From positions 1 to 6,476 of the forward strand of contig JACCUL010000277.1 in the NCBI GenBank assembly GCA_013811855.1: DNA of 6,476 nt, read 5' to 3'. The DNA comes from Acidimicrobiia bacterium (GTDB lineage: Bacteria; Actinomycetota; Acidimicrobiia; Acidimicrobiales; Ilumatobacteraceae). Positions 1-5,701 of this stretch are shown here, one piece after another. Within the stretch, counting starts at the first letter, position 1. Each line of letters begins with the position of its first letter. The notes below the pieces were generated by a model. That model saw nothing but the letters and a program-made list of their open reading frames with translations, had not been told where the DNA came from and did no database searches. Position numbers and translations under genes: made by a program.

Positions 1-182
1 AGTCCAGCTGGTACGGCGACTGCCTGCCGACGCGGGACTTCCCGATGCTGATCGACCTCTACCGCCAGGGCCGGCTGGACCTCGACCGCTTCGTCAGCGA
101 GGAGATCGGTCTTGACGCCGTCGAGGACGCCTTCCACAAGATGGAGCGCGGCGAGGTGCTGCGGTCGGTGGTGGTGCTGTGA
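1..182 (+). CDS. mscR: S-(hydroxymethyl)mycothiol dehydrogenase, C-terminal part (5' truncated by window edge)
   Basis: Only the last 59 residues are present, read from base 3 to a TGA at 180-182; the family is about 360 residues, so roughly the final sixth is seen. The tail has the block SWYGDCLPTRDFPML, then a DLYRQGRLDLD helix and the terminal GEVLRSVVVL, a pattern I recognise from the mycothiol-dependent class III alcohol dehydrogenases (AdhE2/MscR). From family knowledge, this zinc enzyme oxidises S-hydroxymethylmycothiol (formaldehyde plus mycothiol) with NAD in the cytoplasm, and the mycobacterial form also reduces S-nitrosomycothiol. The catalytic zinc residues and Rossmann domain lie outside the window and cannot be checked. 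The MBL hydrolase downstream supports the call. The last four codons and the stop form part of a hairpin belonging to the repeat element. The other possibility is a generic zinc alcohol dehydrogenase, but the SWYGDCLP block argues against it. Confidence 0.88.
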   Translation, partial: SSWYGDCLPTRDFPMLIDLYRQGRLDLDRFVSEEIGLDAVEDAFHKMERGEVLRSVVVL

Positions 183-197
183 AGCACCACCACGGCG
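169..197 (+). repeat. Direct repeat copy 1 with an 11-bp GTGA-loop hairpin spanning the mscR stop codon
   Basis: This is the first of two identical 29-bp copies. The arm TGGTGGTGCT (169-178) pairs perfectly with AGCACCACCA (183-192) around loop GTGA (179-182). One further G-C pair (168/193) makes the stem 11 bp in this copy. The 5' arm encodes the last residues of the dehydrogenase, and its TGA stop (180-182) lies in the loop. The tail CGGCG (193-197) is shared with copy 2. Confidence 0.9.
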
Positions 198-211
198 GGC
201 GCGCGAGCGCC
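198..211 (+). repeat. Small hairpin with GCGA tetraloop inside the repeat element
   Basis: GGCGC (198-202) pairs with GCGCC (207-211) around loop GCGA (203-206), giving a 5-bp all-GC stem. The GNRA-type loop matches the style of the two long hairpins, but a stem this short could occur by chance in DNA of this composition. Confidence 0.5.
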
Positions 212-234
212 AGCGAGCCGCACGCCGATGGGGT

Positions 235-254
235 GTGGGGGGCGCAGCCCCCAC
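235..254 (+). repeat. GC hairpin in the core of the repeat element
   Basis: GTGGGGG (235-241) pairs with CCCCCAC (248-254), leaving six bases in the loop. A shifted register pairs 238-243 with 247-252 around a GCA loop. Nothing U-rich follows, so it is not a classical terminator. Confidence 0.55.
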
Positions 255-261
255 GGCGGGA

Positions 262-290
262 TGGTGGTGCTGTGAAGCACCACCACGGCG
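262..290 (+). repeat. Direct repeat copy 2 with a 10-bp GTGA-loop hairpin
   Basis: The 29 bases are identical to 169-197. The stem is 262-271 with 276-285 and the loop GTGA is 272-275. The flanking bases differ from copy 1 on both sides (A261 against G168, T291 against G198), so the identity stops sharply at the repeat ends. It lies 14-17 bases before the start of the MBL hydrolase, close enough to affect ribosome access there. Confidence 0.9.
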
Positions 291-306
291 TGAACGTGGT
301 CCTGTG

Positions 307-933
307 ATGCCGATCGAGCTCGTCACCACCGACGGAATCTTCGCCCTCGACGGCGGCGAGTGGGAGGTCACCAACAACATCTGGATCGTCGGCGACGATC
401 GCGACGTGATCGTCATCGACGCCGCCCACGATCACCAGCCGATCGTCGATGCCGTCAACGGGCGGTCGGTCAAAGCGATCGTCCTGACCCACGGGCACAA
501 CGACCACATCAACGCCGCCGTCCCGTTGCGCCACGCCGTCGACGCCCCGATCTGGCTGCACCCAGCGGATGGCATGCTCTGGGACGTCGTCTGGCCGAAC
601 GACCAGCCGGACCACGACACAGGCGCCGGCGAGACGCTCCAGGTGGGCGGCCACGAGCTGGCCGTGCTGCACACGCCGGGCCACTCCCCCGGCTGCTGCT
701 GCCTTCGCGGCGCCGCCGACGGCATCGTCTTCAGCGGCGACACCCTCTTCTGCGGCGGACCCGGCGCCACCGGGCGCACCTACAGCGACGAGCCGACGAT
801 CCTGGCGTCGATCCGGGACACGCTGCTGGCGCTGCCGGGGGAGACGATCGTGCACACCGGCCACGGCGACTCGACCACGATCGCCGCCGAGCGGGACGGC
901 GTGCTCGCCCGTGCCGCCGCGATCGGCGCGTGA
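307..933 (+). CDS. MBL-fold metallo-hydrolase of the mycothiol-dehydrogenase-linked family (glyoxalase II-like)
   Basis: The 208-residue protein is a compact single-domain metallo-beta-lactamase fold. Binuclear metal motifs are intact: THGHNDH at 61-67 (H62, H64, D66, H67), H126 in HTPGHSPG, D145 in SGDTLF, and H186 in HTGHGDS. The opening TTDGIFALDGGEWEVTNNIWIVGDD and the segment FCGGPGATGRTYSDEPT match a subfamily I know as the usual neighbour of MscR in actinobacteria (Rv2260 beside Rv2259 in M. tuberculosis). Glyoxalase II relatives hydrolyse thioesters. The inference is therefore that this enzyme hydrolyses S-formylmycothiol, the dehydrogenase product, releasing formate and mycothiol; I am not aware of firm biochemical proof. 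The start is ATG 307, where family similarity begins; a GTG at 304 directly before it is an alternative. There is no good Shine-Dalgarno sequence, and the upstream hairpin may matter. The stop overlaps the manA start. Confidence 0.88.
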   Translation: MPIELVTTDGIFALDGGEWEVTNNIWIVGDDRDVIVIDAAHDHQPIVDAVNGRSVKAIVLTHGHNDHINAAVPLRHAVDAPIWLHPADGMLWDVVWPNDQPDHDTGAGETLQVGGHELAVLHTPGHSPGCCCLRGAADGIVFSGDTLFCGGPGATGRTYSDEPTILASIRDTLLALPGETIVHTGHGDSTTIAAERDGVLARAAAIGA

Positions 934-1919
934 GCGCTCGCCCGATCCGGGGGGCGATCCAGCGGTACGCGTGGGGTGACCGCACGTTCATCCCTGGTCT
1001 GCTCGGCGTGGAGCCCGATGATCGTCCATGGGCCGAACTGTGGCTCGGCACCCATCCGGGCGGGCCGGCGAGGTTCGCCGACGGCCAGCCGCTGCGCGAC
1101 GTCACGGGTGAGTTGCCCTACCTGTTGAAGGTGCTCGCCGCCGCCGAACCGCTGTCGCTGCAGGCCCACCCGGATGCGGCCCAAGCCCGCGCCGGCCATG
1201 CCGCCGGCCGCTACCCCGACGACCAGGCGAAGCCCGAGCTGCTGTGCGCGCTCACGCCGTTCGAGACCTTCTGCGGCATCCGGCCGGTCGCCGCGACTCG
1301 GCGACTGCTGGAGGACATGGAGCTGACCGAGCTCGCCGCGATCGTCGATGGTGCCGGACCTGCCGTGACACTCGCCCGGATCTACCGGGGCGACGTCGCG
1401 CTCGACGCCGTGGTCGACGTCTGCCGACGCCACTCCCGGCCGGAAGCGACGTGGGTGACCCGGCTGGCGGCCCGCCATCCGGGTGATCCCAGCGTCGTCG
1501 CCACGCTCCTGCTGAACCACGTCACACTGCAGCCCGGCCAGACGATGCGACTGACGCCGCGCCACCTGCATGCCTACCTCGGCGGCGCCGGCATCGAGCT
1601 CATGGGCGCGAGCGACAACGTCGTTCGCGGTGGGCTCACCGACAAGCCCGTCGACGTCGACGACTTCCTGCGCACCTTCGACCCGACGCCGCTCGACGAG
1701 CCGGTCATGCCACCCGCCGACGAGTACGAACTGCCGGGGACGGCCGTCAGACTGTTGTCCATCGCAGGACCGGCGACGCATCGTTCGGCGGGTCACGAGC
1801 TCGCCGTGACGACGGCGGGCCGCACGACATACGTCCCGGCAGGCGCCGAGCTCGACGTCGCGGACGGTGAGACGGCCTACGTGGCGTCGCCGGGAGTCGT
1901 CGACTCGGCGAGCGTGTAG
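930..1919 (+). CDS. manA: Mannose-6-phosphate isomerase, class I (short form)
   Basis: The enzyme interconverts mannose-6-phosphate and fructose-6-phosphate in the cytoplasm, feeding GDP-mannose and mannosylated lipids. It is a 329-residue cupin metalloenzyme. Visible motifs are QRYAWG (11-16), AELWLGTHPGGP (35-46), LPYLLKVL (62-69), SLQAHP (76-81), KPELLCAL (101-108), FETFCGIRP (111-119), RHLHAYLGGAGIE (211-223) and SDNVVRGGLTDKPVDV (228-243). Expected zinc ligands are Q78, H80, E103 and H214. Well-studied members are about 390-420 residues; this one is shorter, apparently in the helical insert between about 125 and 195. The usual His-Lys-Pro-Glu reads Ala-Lys-Pro-Glu here (A100). The GTG start at 930 overlaps the TGA of the hydrolase (GTGA), so translation is probably coupled; no separate Shine-Dalgarno sequence is seen. 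The C-terminal cupin segment (about 290-320) looks complete. Confidence 0.93.
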   Translation: MSARPIRGAIQRYAWGDRTFIPGLLGVEPDDRPWAELWLGTHPGGPARFADGQPLRDVTGELPYLLKVLAAAEPLSLQAHPDAAQARAGHAAGRYPDDQAKPELLCALTPFETFCGIRPVAATRRLLEDMELTELAAIVDGAGPAVTLARIYRGDVALDAVVDVCRRHSRPEATWVTRLAARHPGDPSVVATLLLNHVTLQPGQTMRLTPRHLHAYLGGAGIELMGASDNVVRGGLTDKPVDVDDFLRTFDPTPLDEPVMPPADEYELPGTAVRLLSIAGPATHRSAGHELAVTTAGRTTYVPAGAELDVADGETAYVASPGVVDSASV

Positions 1920-2015
1920 CCCGCGGCGCGCTCCGTCACGATCAGGCCATCGGCTCCCACGATGCGCTGGCGGCGACAGCGTGACCAGCCGCTCGGCTGT
2001 CCTGGTTCGCCGGCC
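1920..2015. other. Convergent intergenic gap between manA and ispG; weak inverted repeats only
   Basis: These 96 bp separate two convergent genes, where a bidirectional terminator would be expected. I see only modest inverted repeats: CAGCC/GGCTG (1986-1990 with 1995-1999) and the overlapping alternative GACAGC/GCTGTC (1975-1980 with 1996-2001). No T-run follows on either strand. A Rho-dependent or T-less terminator is possible but not demonstrated, and no gene is evident. Confidence 0.35.
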
Positions 2016-3260
2016 TCAGCGGTCGGAGGCGGAGCTGGCGTCGACCGTCCGGCGGATCTCGACGATCTTCTCGGCCGCGTGATTGGCGTCGGCGCCCTGT
2101 GACGCCAGCAGGGCGGCGCGGTCACGAGCCGCCTCCCGCTCGGCGCGCACGGTGTCGGCGCGGGCGATGGCGGCCTTGACGCCGTGCTCGTGGATGAACT
2201 CCGCCCACTCGACCAACGCTTCGACCATCTCGTCCTCGGGCACGACGGCGACGTTGCGTCCCTTGACGAAGAGGTGCCCTCGCTTGGCACCGGCGGCAAT
2301 GCCCAAGTCGGCGTCCCGCGCCTCCCCGGGACCATTGACGACGCAGCCCATCACGGCCACCTGCAGCGGGATCTCGCGATCGCCGAACGCCTCCATGGCC
2401 CGCTGGGCGACGTCGATCACGTCGATCTCGGCCCGGCCGCACGACGGGCAGGCGATGAGGTCGATGTTCTTGCGTTCGCGCAGGCCCAGGGACTCCAGCA
2501 GTTGGCGGCCGGCCCGTGCTTCGTCGACCGGATCGGCGGTGAGCGAATAGCGGATGGTGTCGCCGATGCCCTCCAGCAACAGGGTGGCGATGCCGGCGGT
2601 CCCCTTGATCAGACCGGCCGGTGGCGGCCCGGCCTCGGTGACGCCGAGGTGCAGCGGGTGATCGGTGGTCTCGGCCAGCAGCCGGTAGGCCTCGACCATC
2701 AGCGGCACACTCGACGCCTTCACGGAGATCTTGATCAGGTCGAAGCCGACCTCGTCGAAGTAGGCCATCTCCTGCACCGCCGACTCGACCATGGCCTCGG
2801 GCGTGACACCGTCGTACTTCTCGTACAGCTTGGGGTCGAGCGAGCCGCCGTTGACGCCGATGCGGATGGGCACGCCGCGATCGCGGGCCTCGGCCGCCAC
2901 GGCCTTGATGTGCTCGGGACGGCGGATGTTGCCGGGGTTCAGCCGCAGCCCCTGCACGCCGGCCTCCATCGCCGCCAGCGCCATGCGGTACTGGTGGTGG
3001 ATGTCGGCGATGATCGGCACGGGTGAGCGAGGGACGATCTGGGCCAACCCCTCGGCCGCTTCCTGCTCGTTGCATGTGCAACGGACGATGTCGCACCCGG
3101 CGGCGGTCAATGCGTAGATCTGCTGCAGCGTGCCCTCGACGTCGGCCGTCTTGGTGATCGTCATCGACTGCACCGAGATCGGTGCGCCACCGCCGACGGC
3201 GACCGACCCGACATGGATCTGGCGGGTCTCGTGCCGGGCCGCCGTCGTCCCCGTCTTCAT
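2016..3260 (-). CDS. ispG: 4-hydroxy-3-methylbut-2-en-1-yl diphosphate synthase (IspG/GcpE)
   Basis: IspG is the cytoplasmic [4Fe-4S] enzyme that reductively converts MEcPP to HMBPP, the penultimate MEP-pathway step. The 414-residue protein has a TIM-barrel half beginning VGSVAVGGGAPISVQSMT (17-33), then PIIADIHHQY (82-91), GLRLNPGNI (104-112) and IRIGVNGGSLD (132-142). The iron-sulphur half has CPSCGR (C271, C274) and GCVVNGPGEA, giving C306 and the glutamate ligand E313. All expected cluster ligands are present. The barrel strand usually written VRVAVP or VRVSVP reads VRCTCNE here, adding C61 and C63. Past about residue 368 there is a charged Ala/Arg-rich tail of some 45 residues, probably helical. 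ATG 3260 is chosen because its ATGA overlaps the rseP stop and the conserved N-terminus follows; there is no strong Shine-Dalgarno sequence, suggesting coupling. It is the last gene of the minus-strand operon. Confidence 0.97.
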   Translation of the reverse strand: MKTGTTAARHETRQIHVGSVAVGGGAPISVQSMTITKTADVEGTLQQIYALTAAGCDIVRCTCNEQEAAEGLAQIVPRSPVPIIADIHHQYRMALAAMEAGVQGLRLNPGNIRRPEHIKAVAAEARDRGVPIRIGVNGGSLDPKLYEKYDGVTPEAMVESAVQEMAYFDEVGFDLIKISVKASSVPLMVEAYRLLAETTDHPLHLGVTEAGPPPAGLIKGTAGIATLLLEGIGDTIRYSLTADPVDEARAGRQLLESLGLRERKNIDLIACPSCGRAEIDVIDVAQRAMEAFGDREIPLQVAVMGCVVNGPGEARDADLGIAAGAKRGHLFVKGRNVAVVPEDEMVEALVEWAEFIHEHGVKAAIARADTVRAEREAARDRAALLASQGADANHAAEKIVEIRRTVDASSASDR

Positions 3261-4546
3261 CGCAGCGGCTTGGTGATGTCGAGGTAGAGGCCCGACATGA
3301 ACAGCACGAGCAAGAGGACGATCACGCCCATGGCGAACGGCATCAGCTTCGACACGTCGGCGAAGTAGCGCCGGCCGTTGCGCTCCCGAATGCGTTCGTA
3401 GACGGCGATGGCCGCGTGTCCACCGTCGAGGGGCAGCAGCGGGAACATGTTGAACACCCCGACGAACACGTTGAGCGCGGCCAGCAGGAACAGCACGCCC
3501 ATGATCCCCTGGGTCTCGCCGATCGTGCCGCTGACCTCGGTGATGCCGACGACGGTGGTCGGCCGGGTGGTCAGGTCCTCGGTCTGCCCGCTGAGGTGGT
3601 TCCAGATGTTCACCGGGTTGAGGACCTGGATCACGCCCTTGGTCGAGTTCCACGCGTTCGGCACGAGATCGGTCACGCTGGACACCGCGGCTTCGCCGAC
3701 GCCCATCTCCCGCCACTCGACGACGCCGCCCGTGCTGACGCCGAGCCGCGCCGTGCCGAACAGCTCGCCGGGGTCCTCGTTGCGGCCCAGCACCGCCTCG
3801 ATCGTGCCGGCCACGTCGTCACGTTCGAAGGCGATGGTCACCGTGTCGCCGGGATCGTGGCTGCGCACGGCCTCGCCGAGCGTTTCGGAATCGACGATCG
3901 GCACGCCGTCGATGTCGACGATGACGTCGTCGGAGCGCAGACCGGCGGCCGCGGCCGGTCCGCCCGCCAGGACCTGCCCGACCTGGGCGCCGTCGCCCTC
4001 GACCAGCTCGCCGCGCCAGCCGTACACCGTGAAGAGCAGGACGACGGCGAGCAGGAGGTGCATCAGCGACCCGGCGCTGATGACGAGCAGCCGCCGGGGG
4101 AACGTCTGCTGGCGATACGTGCGGGCCTCCTCGGCCGGCGGCACTTCGTCGAGGTTGTTCATACCGATGATCCGGACGAACGCGCCGAGGGGCAGCGCCC
4201 GCACCCCGTACTCCGTCTCGCCGCGGTGGAAGCTCCACACGCGGGGGCCGAACCCGATGAAGAACTGCGTCGCCTTCATGCCGGTCAGACGCGCCGTGAC
4301 GAAGTGGCCGAGCTCGTGCAGGAACACCGACGTGAGGATCCCGACGACGAACAGGAACATCCACGGGTTGGTGACGCCCAGCCACACGAGGAGCCCGAGG
4401 ATCACGGCGCCGAGGGCTGTGCCCGCCGGACCGCCGCCCGGTGGTTCCTCGACCGCGGGGCGCTCGGTCACGGAGCCGCCGGCCATCACCTCGCCGCGGA
4501 AGCGCTCGTAGCGCCCGGGTGGCCCCGTCGTCTCGGTGGATCTCAC
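3257..4546 (-). CDS. rseP: Site-2 intramembrane zinc metalloprotease, M50 family (RseP/Rip1-like)
   Basis: This 429-residue membrane protein cuts transmembrane substrates within the bilayer; in relatives it releases sigma factors from anti-sigma proteins. The zinc motif HELGH is at 77-81 (H77, E78, H81) at the end of the first hydrophobic stretch (about 44-76). The second catalytic motif NMFPLLPLDGGH is at 366-377, with D374 as the third ligand. A PDZ domain occupies about 185-255, including GGPAAAAGLRSDDVIVDIDG. Further membrane segments lie at about 153-176, 346-368 and 403-422. A single PDZ matches actinobacterial Rip1-type enzymes; E. coli RseP has two. The GTG start is supported by a GGAGG seven bases upstream and by the GTGA overlap with dxr. 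The 40 residues before the first helix are hydrophilic and Gly/Pro-rich, and ATG at residue 21 is an alternative start. The substrate cannot be told from this window. Confidence 0.95.
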   Translation of the reverse strand: MRSTETTGPPGRYERFRGEVMAGGSVTERPAVEEPPGGGPAGTALGAVILGLLVWLGVTNPWMFLFVVGILTSVFLHELGHFVTARLTGMKATQFFIGFGPRVWSFHRGETEYGVRALPLGAFVRIIGMNNLDEVPPAEEARTYRQQTFPRRLLVISAGSLMHLLLAVVLLFTVYGWRGELVEGDGAQVGQVLAGGPAAAAGLRSDDVIVDIDGVPIVDSETLGEAVRSHDPGDTVTIAFERDDVAGTIEAVLGRNEDPGELFGTARLGVSTGGVVEWREMGVGEAAVSSVTDLVPNAWNSTKGVIQVLNPVNIWNHLSGQTEDLTTRPTTVVGITEVSGTIGETQGIMGVLFLLAALNVFVGVFNMFPLLPLDGGHAAIAVYERIRERNGRRYFADVSKLMPFAMGVIVLLLVLFMSGLYLDITKPLR

Positions 4547-5691
4547 ACCGCCACCTCCGTCACCAGGCCCGCGGCGACGCGACGGGCGGCACGATCCGCT
4601 TCCACGACGTCCTCGACGGTCACCGGCATCCCTGCATCATGCCGGTCGAGCGTGCCGTTGCACACGTCGGCGATCTGGCTCCAGCGCAGGCGTCCGGCCA
4701 GGAAGGCGTCGACGGCGATCTCGTTGGCAGCACTGAGCCAGGCCGGTGCGCTGCCCCCCAACCGGCCGGCCACGTACGCCAACGGCAGGCAGCGGAACGT
4801 GTTCGTGTCGGGCGGCTCGAAGTCGAGGCGCCCGACTTCCCGCCAGTCGATGCGACCGAAGGGCACAGCGCTGCGGGCCGGGTAGGCGAGCGCGTAGCCG
4901 ATCGGCAGCCGCATGTCGGGCTGGCTGAGCTGGGCGATGGTCGATCCGTCGGTGAACTCGACCATGGAGTGCACGATCGACTGTGGGTGGACGACAACCT
5001 CGATGGCGTCGTAGGACGTACCGAACAGCTCGTGGGCCTCGATCACCTCCAAGCCTTTGTTCATCAGCGTGCTGGAGTCGATCGTGACCTTGGGACCCAT
5101 CTGCCACGTCGGGTGGTCCAGCGCCTCGTCGACGGTCACCGCCGCCAACTCCTCGGCCGAGCGGCCCCGGAACGGCCCGCCGCTCGCCGTCAGTAGGAGC
5201 CGCGCCACTTCCCGGCCGGCGTCGTCGGACGATCGCAGGCACTGGTGCAAGGCGCCGTGCTCGCTGTCGATCGGGATCAGCTCGGCGCCCGGTGTCGACC
5301 GCAACGGCTGGACGACCGGGCCGGCCGCGATGAGGCTCTCCTTGTTGGCCAGCGCCAGGCGCTTGCCGGCCCGCAGCGTGGCCACCGTGACGGGAAGGCC
5401 GGCGAACCCGACGACGGCGTTGACGACCACGTCGGCCGGCTCGACGAGATCCTCCAGCCGGTCGACGACCTGGGCGAACGGCAGGGCCGCCGCCACCTCG
5501 GCCCGGCGGGCCGGGTCGAGGACGGCGACCGCGGACGGGCGGTGGACCAATGCCTGCTCGACGAGCACGTCGACGGAGGTGGCGACACCGAGCGCGACGA
5601 TGTCGTAGCGACCGGGCTCGGCGGCGACGACCTCGAGCGTCTGGGTGCCGATCGAGCCGGACGAGCCGGCAATGGCGACGCGGACCGGAAC
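4543..5691 (-). CDS. dxr: 1-deoxy-D-xylulose 5-phosphate reductoisomerase (start codon unresolved)
   Basis: Dxr rearranges and reduces DXP to MEP with NADPH, the first committed MEP-pathway step. Counting from the codon at 5691, the protein has 382 residues, close to the usual length. NADPH motif GSSGSIG is at 9-15, ALANKES at 113-119, IDSEHGALHQCL at 141-152 (metal ligands D142 and E144), TASGGPFRG at 168-176, the flexible loop HPTWQMG at 193-199, NKGLE with metal ligand E215, and HPQSIVHSMVEF at 235-246. Everything needed for activity seems present. The start is the puzzle: the frame has no ATG, GTG or TTG between GTG 5922, deep inside cdsA, and GTG 5568, which would remove the nucleotide motif. 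I set the left limit at GTT 5691 because an AGGGA lies five bases before it; CTG 5712 is the other candidate. The stop overlaps the rseP start. Confidence 0.92.
   Translation of the reverse strand, partial: VPVRVAIAGSSGSIGTQTLEVVAAEPGRYDIVALGVATSVDVLVEQALVHRPSAVAVLDPARRAEVAAALPFAQVVDRLEDLVEPADVVVNAVVGFAGLPVTVATLRAGKRLALANKESLIAAGPVVQPLRSTPGAELIPIDSEHGALHQCLRSSDDAGREVARLLLTASGGPFRGRSAEELAAVTVDEALDHPTWQMGPKVTIDSSTLMNKGLEVIEAHELFGTSYDAIEVVVHPQSIVHSMVEFTDGSTIAQLSQPDMRLPIGYALAYPARSAVPFGRIDWREVGRLDFEPPDTNTFRCLPLAYVAGRLGGSAPAWLSAANEIAVDAFLAGRLRWSQIADVCNGTLDRHDAGMPVTVEDVVEADRAARRVAAGLVTEVAV
4554..4558 (-). promoter_or_regulatory. Ribosome binding site of rseP
   Basis: GGAGG on the minus strand lies within the last codons of dxr, seven bases before the GTG at 4546. 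It favours that GTG over the in-frame ATG twenty codons further in, and together with the GTGA overlap points to coupled translation of rseP from dxr. Confidence 0.7.
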
Positions 5692-5696
5692 GGCGT

Positions 5697-5701
5697 TCCC
5701 T
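5697..5701 (-). promoter_or_regulatory. Possible Shine-Dalgarno sequence for dxr, overlapping the cdsA stop
   Basis: AGGGA on the minus strand begins with the last two bases of the cdsA TAG stop and ends five bases before GTT 5691. The spacing suits initiation there, but GTT is not a normal start codon, so the assignment is tentative. Confidence 0.35.

Larger units (their letters stand above)
168..290 (+). repeat. Composite multi-hairpin repeat element between mscR and the MBL hydrolase
   Basis: This stretch of about 123 bp fills nearly the whole gap between the two genes. Its parts in order are a long hairpin (168-193), a small hairpin (198-211), a linker, a GC hairpin (235-254), and a second long hairpin (262-285). 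The outer hairpins are carried on perfect 29-bp direct repeats (169-197 and 262-290) spaced 93 bp apart. Three of the four hairpins close on GNRA-type loops when read as plus-strand RNA (GTGA, GCGA, GTGA), so structure in the mscR-hydrolase transcript is plausible. No T-tract follows any hairpin, so this does not look like an intrinsic terminator. It resembles REP/BIME-like palindromic repeats, but no transposase or genome-wide copies can be seen from here. Whether it is mobile, regulatory or neutral is unknown. Confidence 0.75.

Noticed and set aside
168..290. Intrinsic terminator after mscR
   Set aside because: The hairpins are strong, but none is followed by a T-tract on the plus or minus strand.
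169..290. Minimal CRISPR array (two repeats)
   Set aside because: There are only two copies, the spacer is 64 bp and itself palindromic, one repeat overlaps a coding end, and no cas genes are present.
112..306. N-terminal extension of the MBL hydrolase frame through the repeat element
   Set aside because: It would overlap the dehydrogenase out of frame. The added residues are Arg/Trp/Cys-rich repeats of the hairpin sequence, while family similarity begins at the ATG at 307.
94..864. A 256-codon minus-strand open frame opposite the MBL hydrolase
   Set aside because: It is antisense to a gene with all metal motifs, shows no recognisable domain, and spans the repeat element.
360..929. Upstream extension of the manA frame
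   Set aside because: It is an out-of-frame reading of the hydrolase gene, giving Arg/His-rich nonsense. ManA similarity starts right after GTG 930.
1877..2335. A 152-codon minus-strand frame across the manA/ispG gap
   Set aside because: It overlaps the ispG 3' end in another frame and antisense manA. The piece over the gap reads protein-like for some 30 residues but matches no family I know and has no ribosome site.
3182..4885. A 567-codon plus-strand open frame
   Set aside because: It lies antisense across ispG, rseP and dxr, which have clear motifs on the other strand. Its His/Arg/Asp-rich translation has no domain logic; it is a high-GC shadow.
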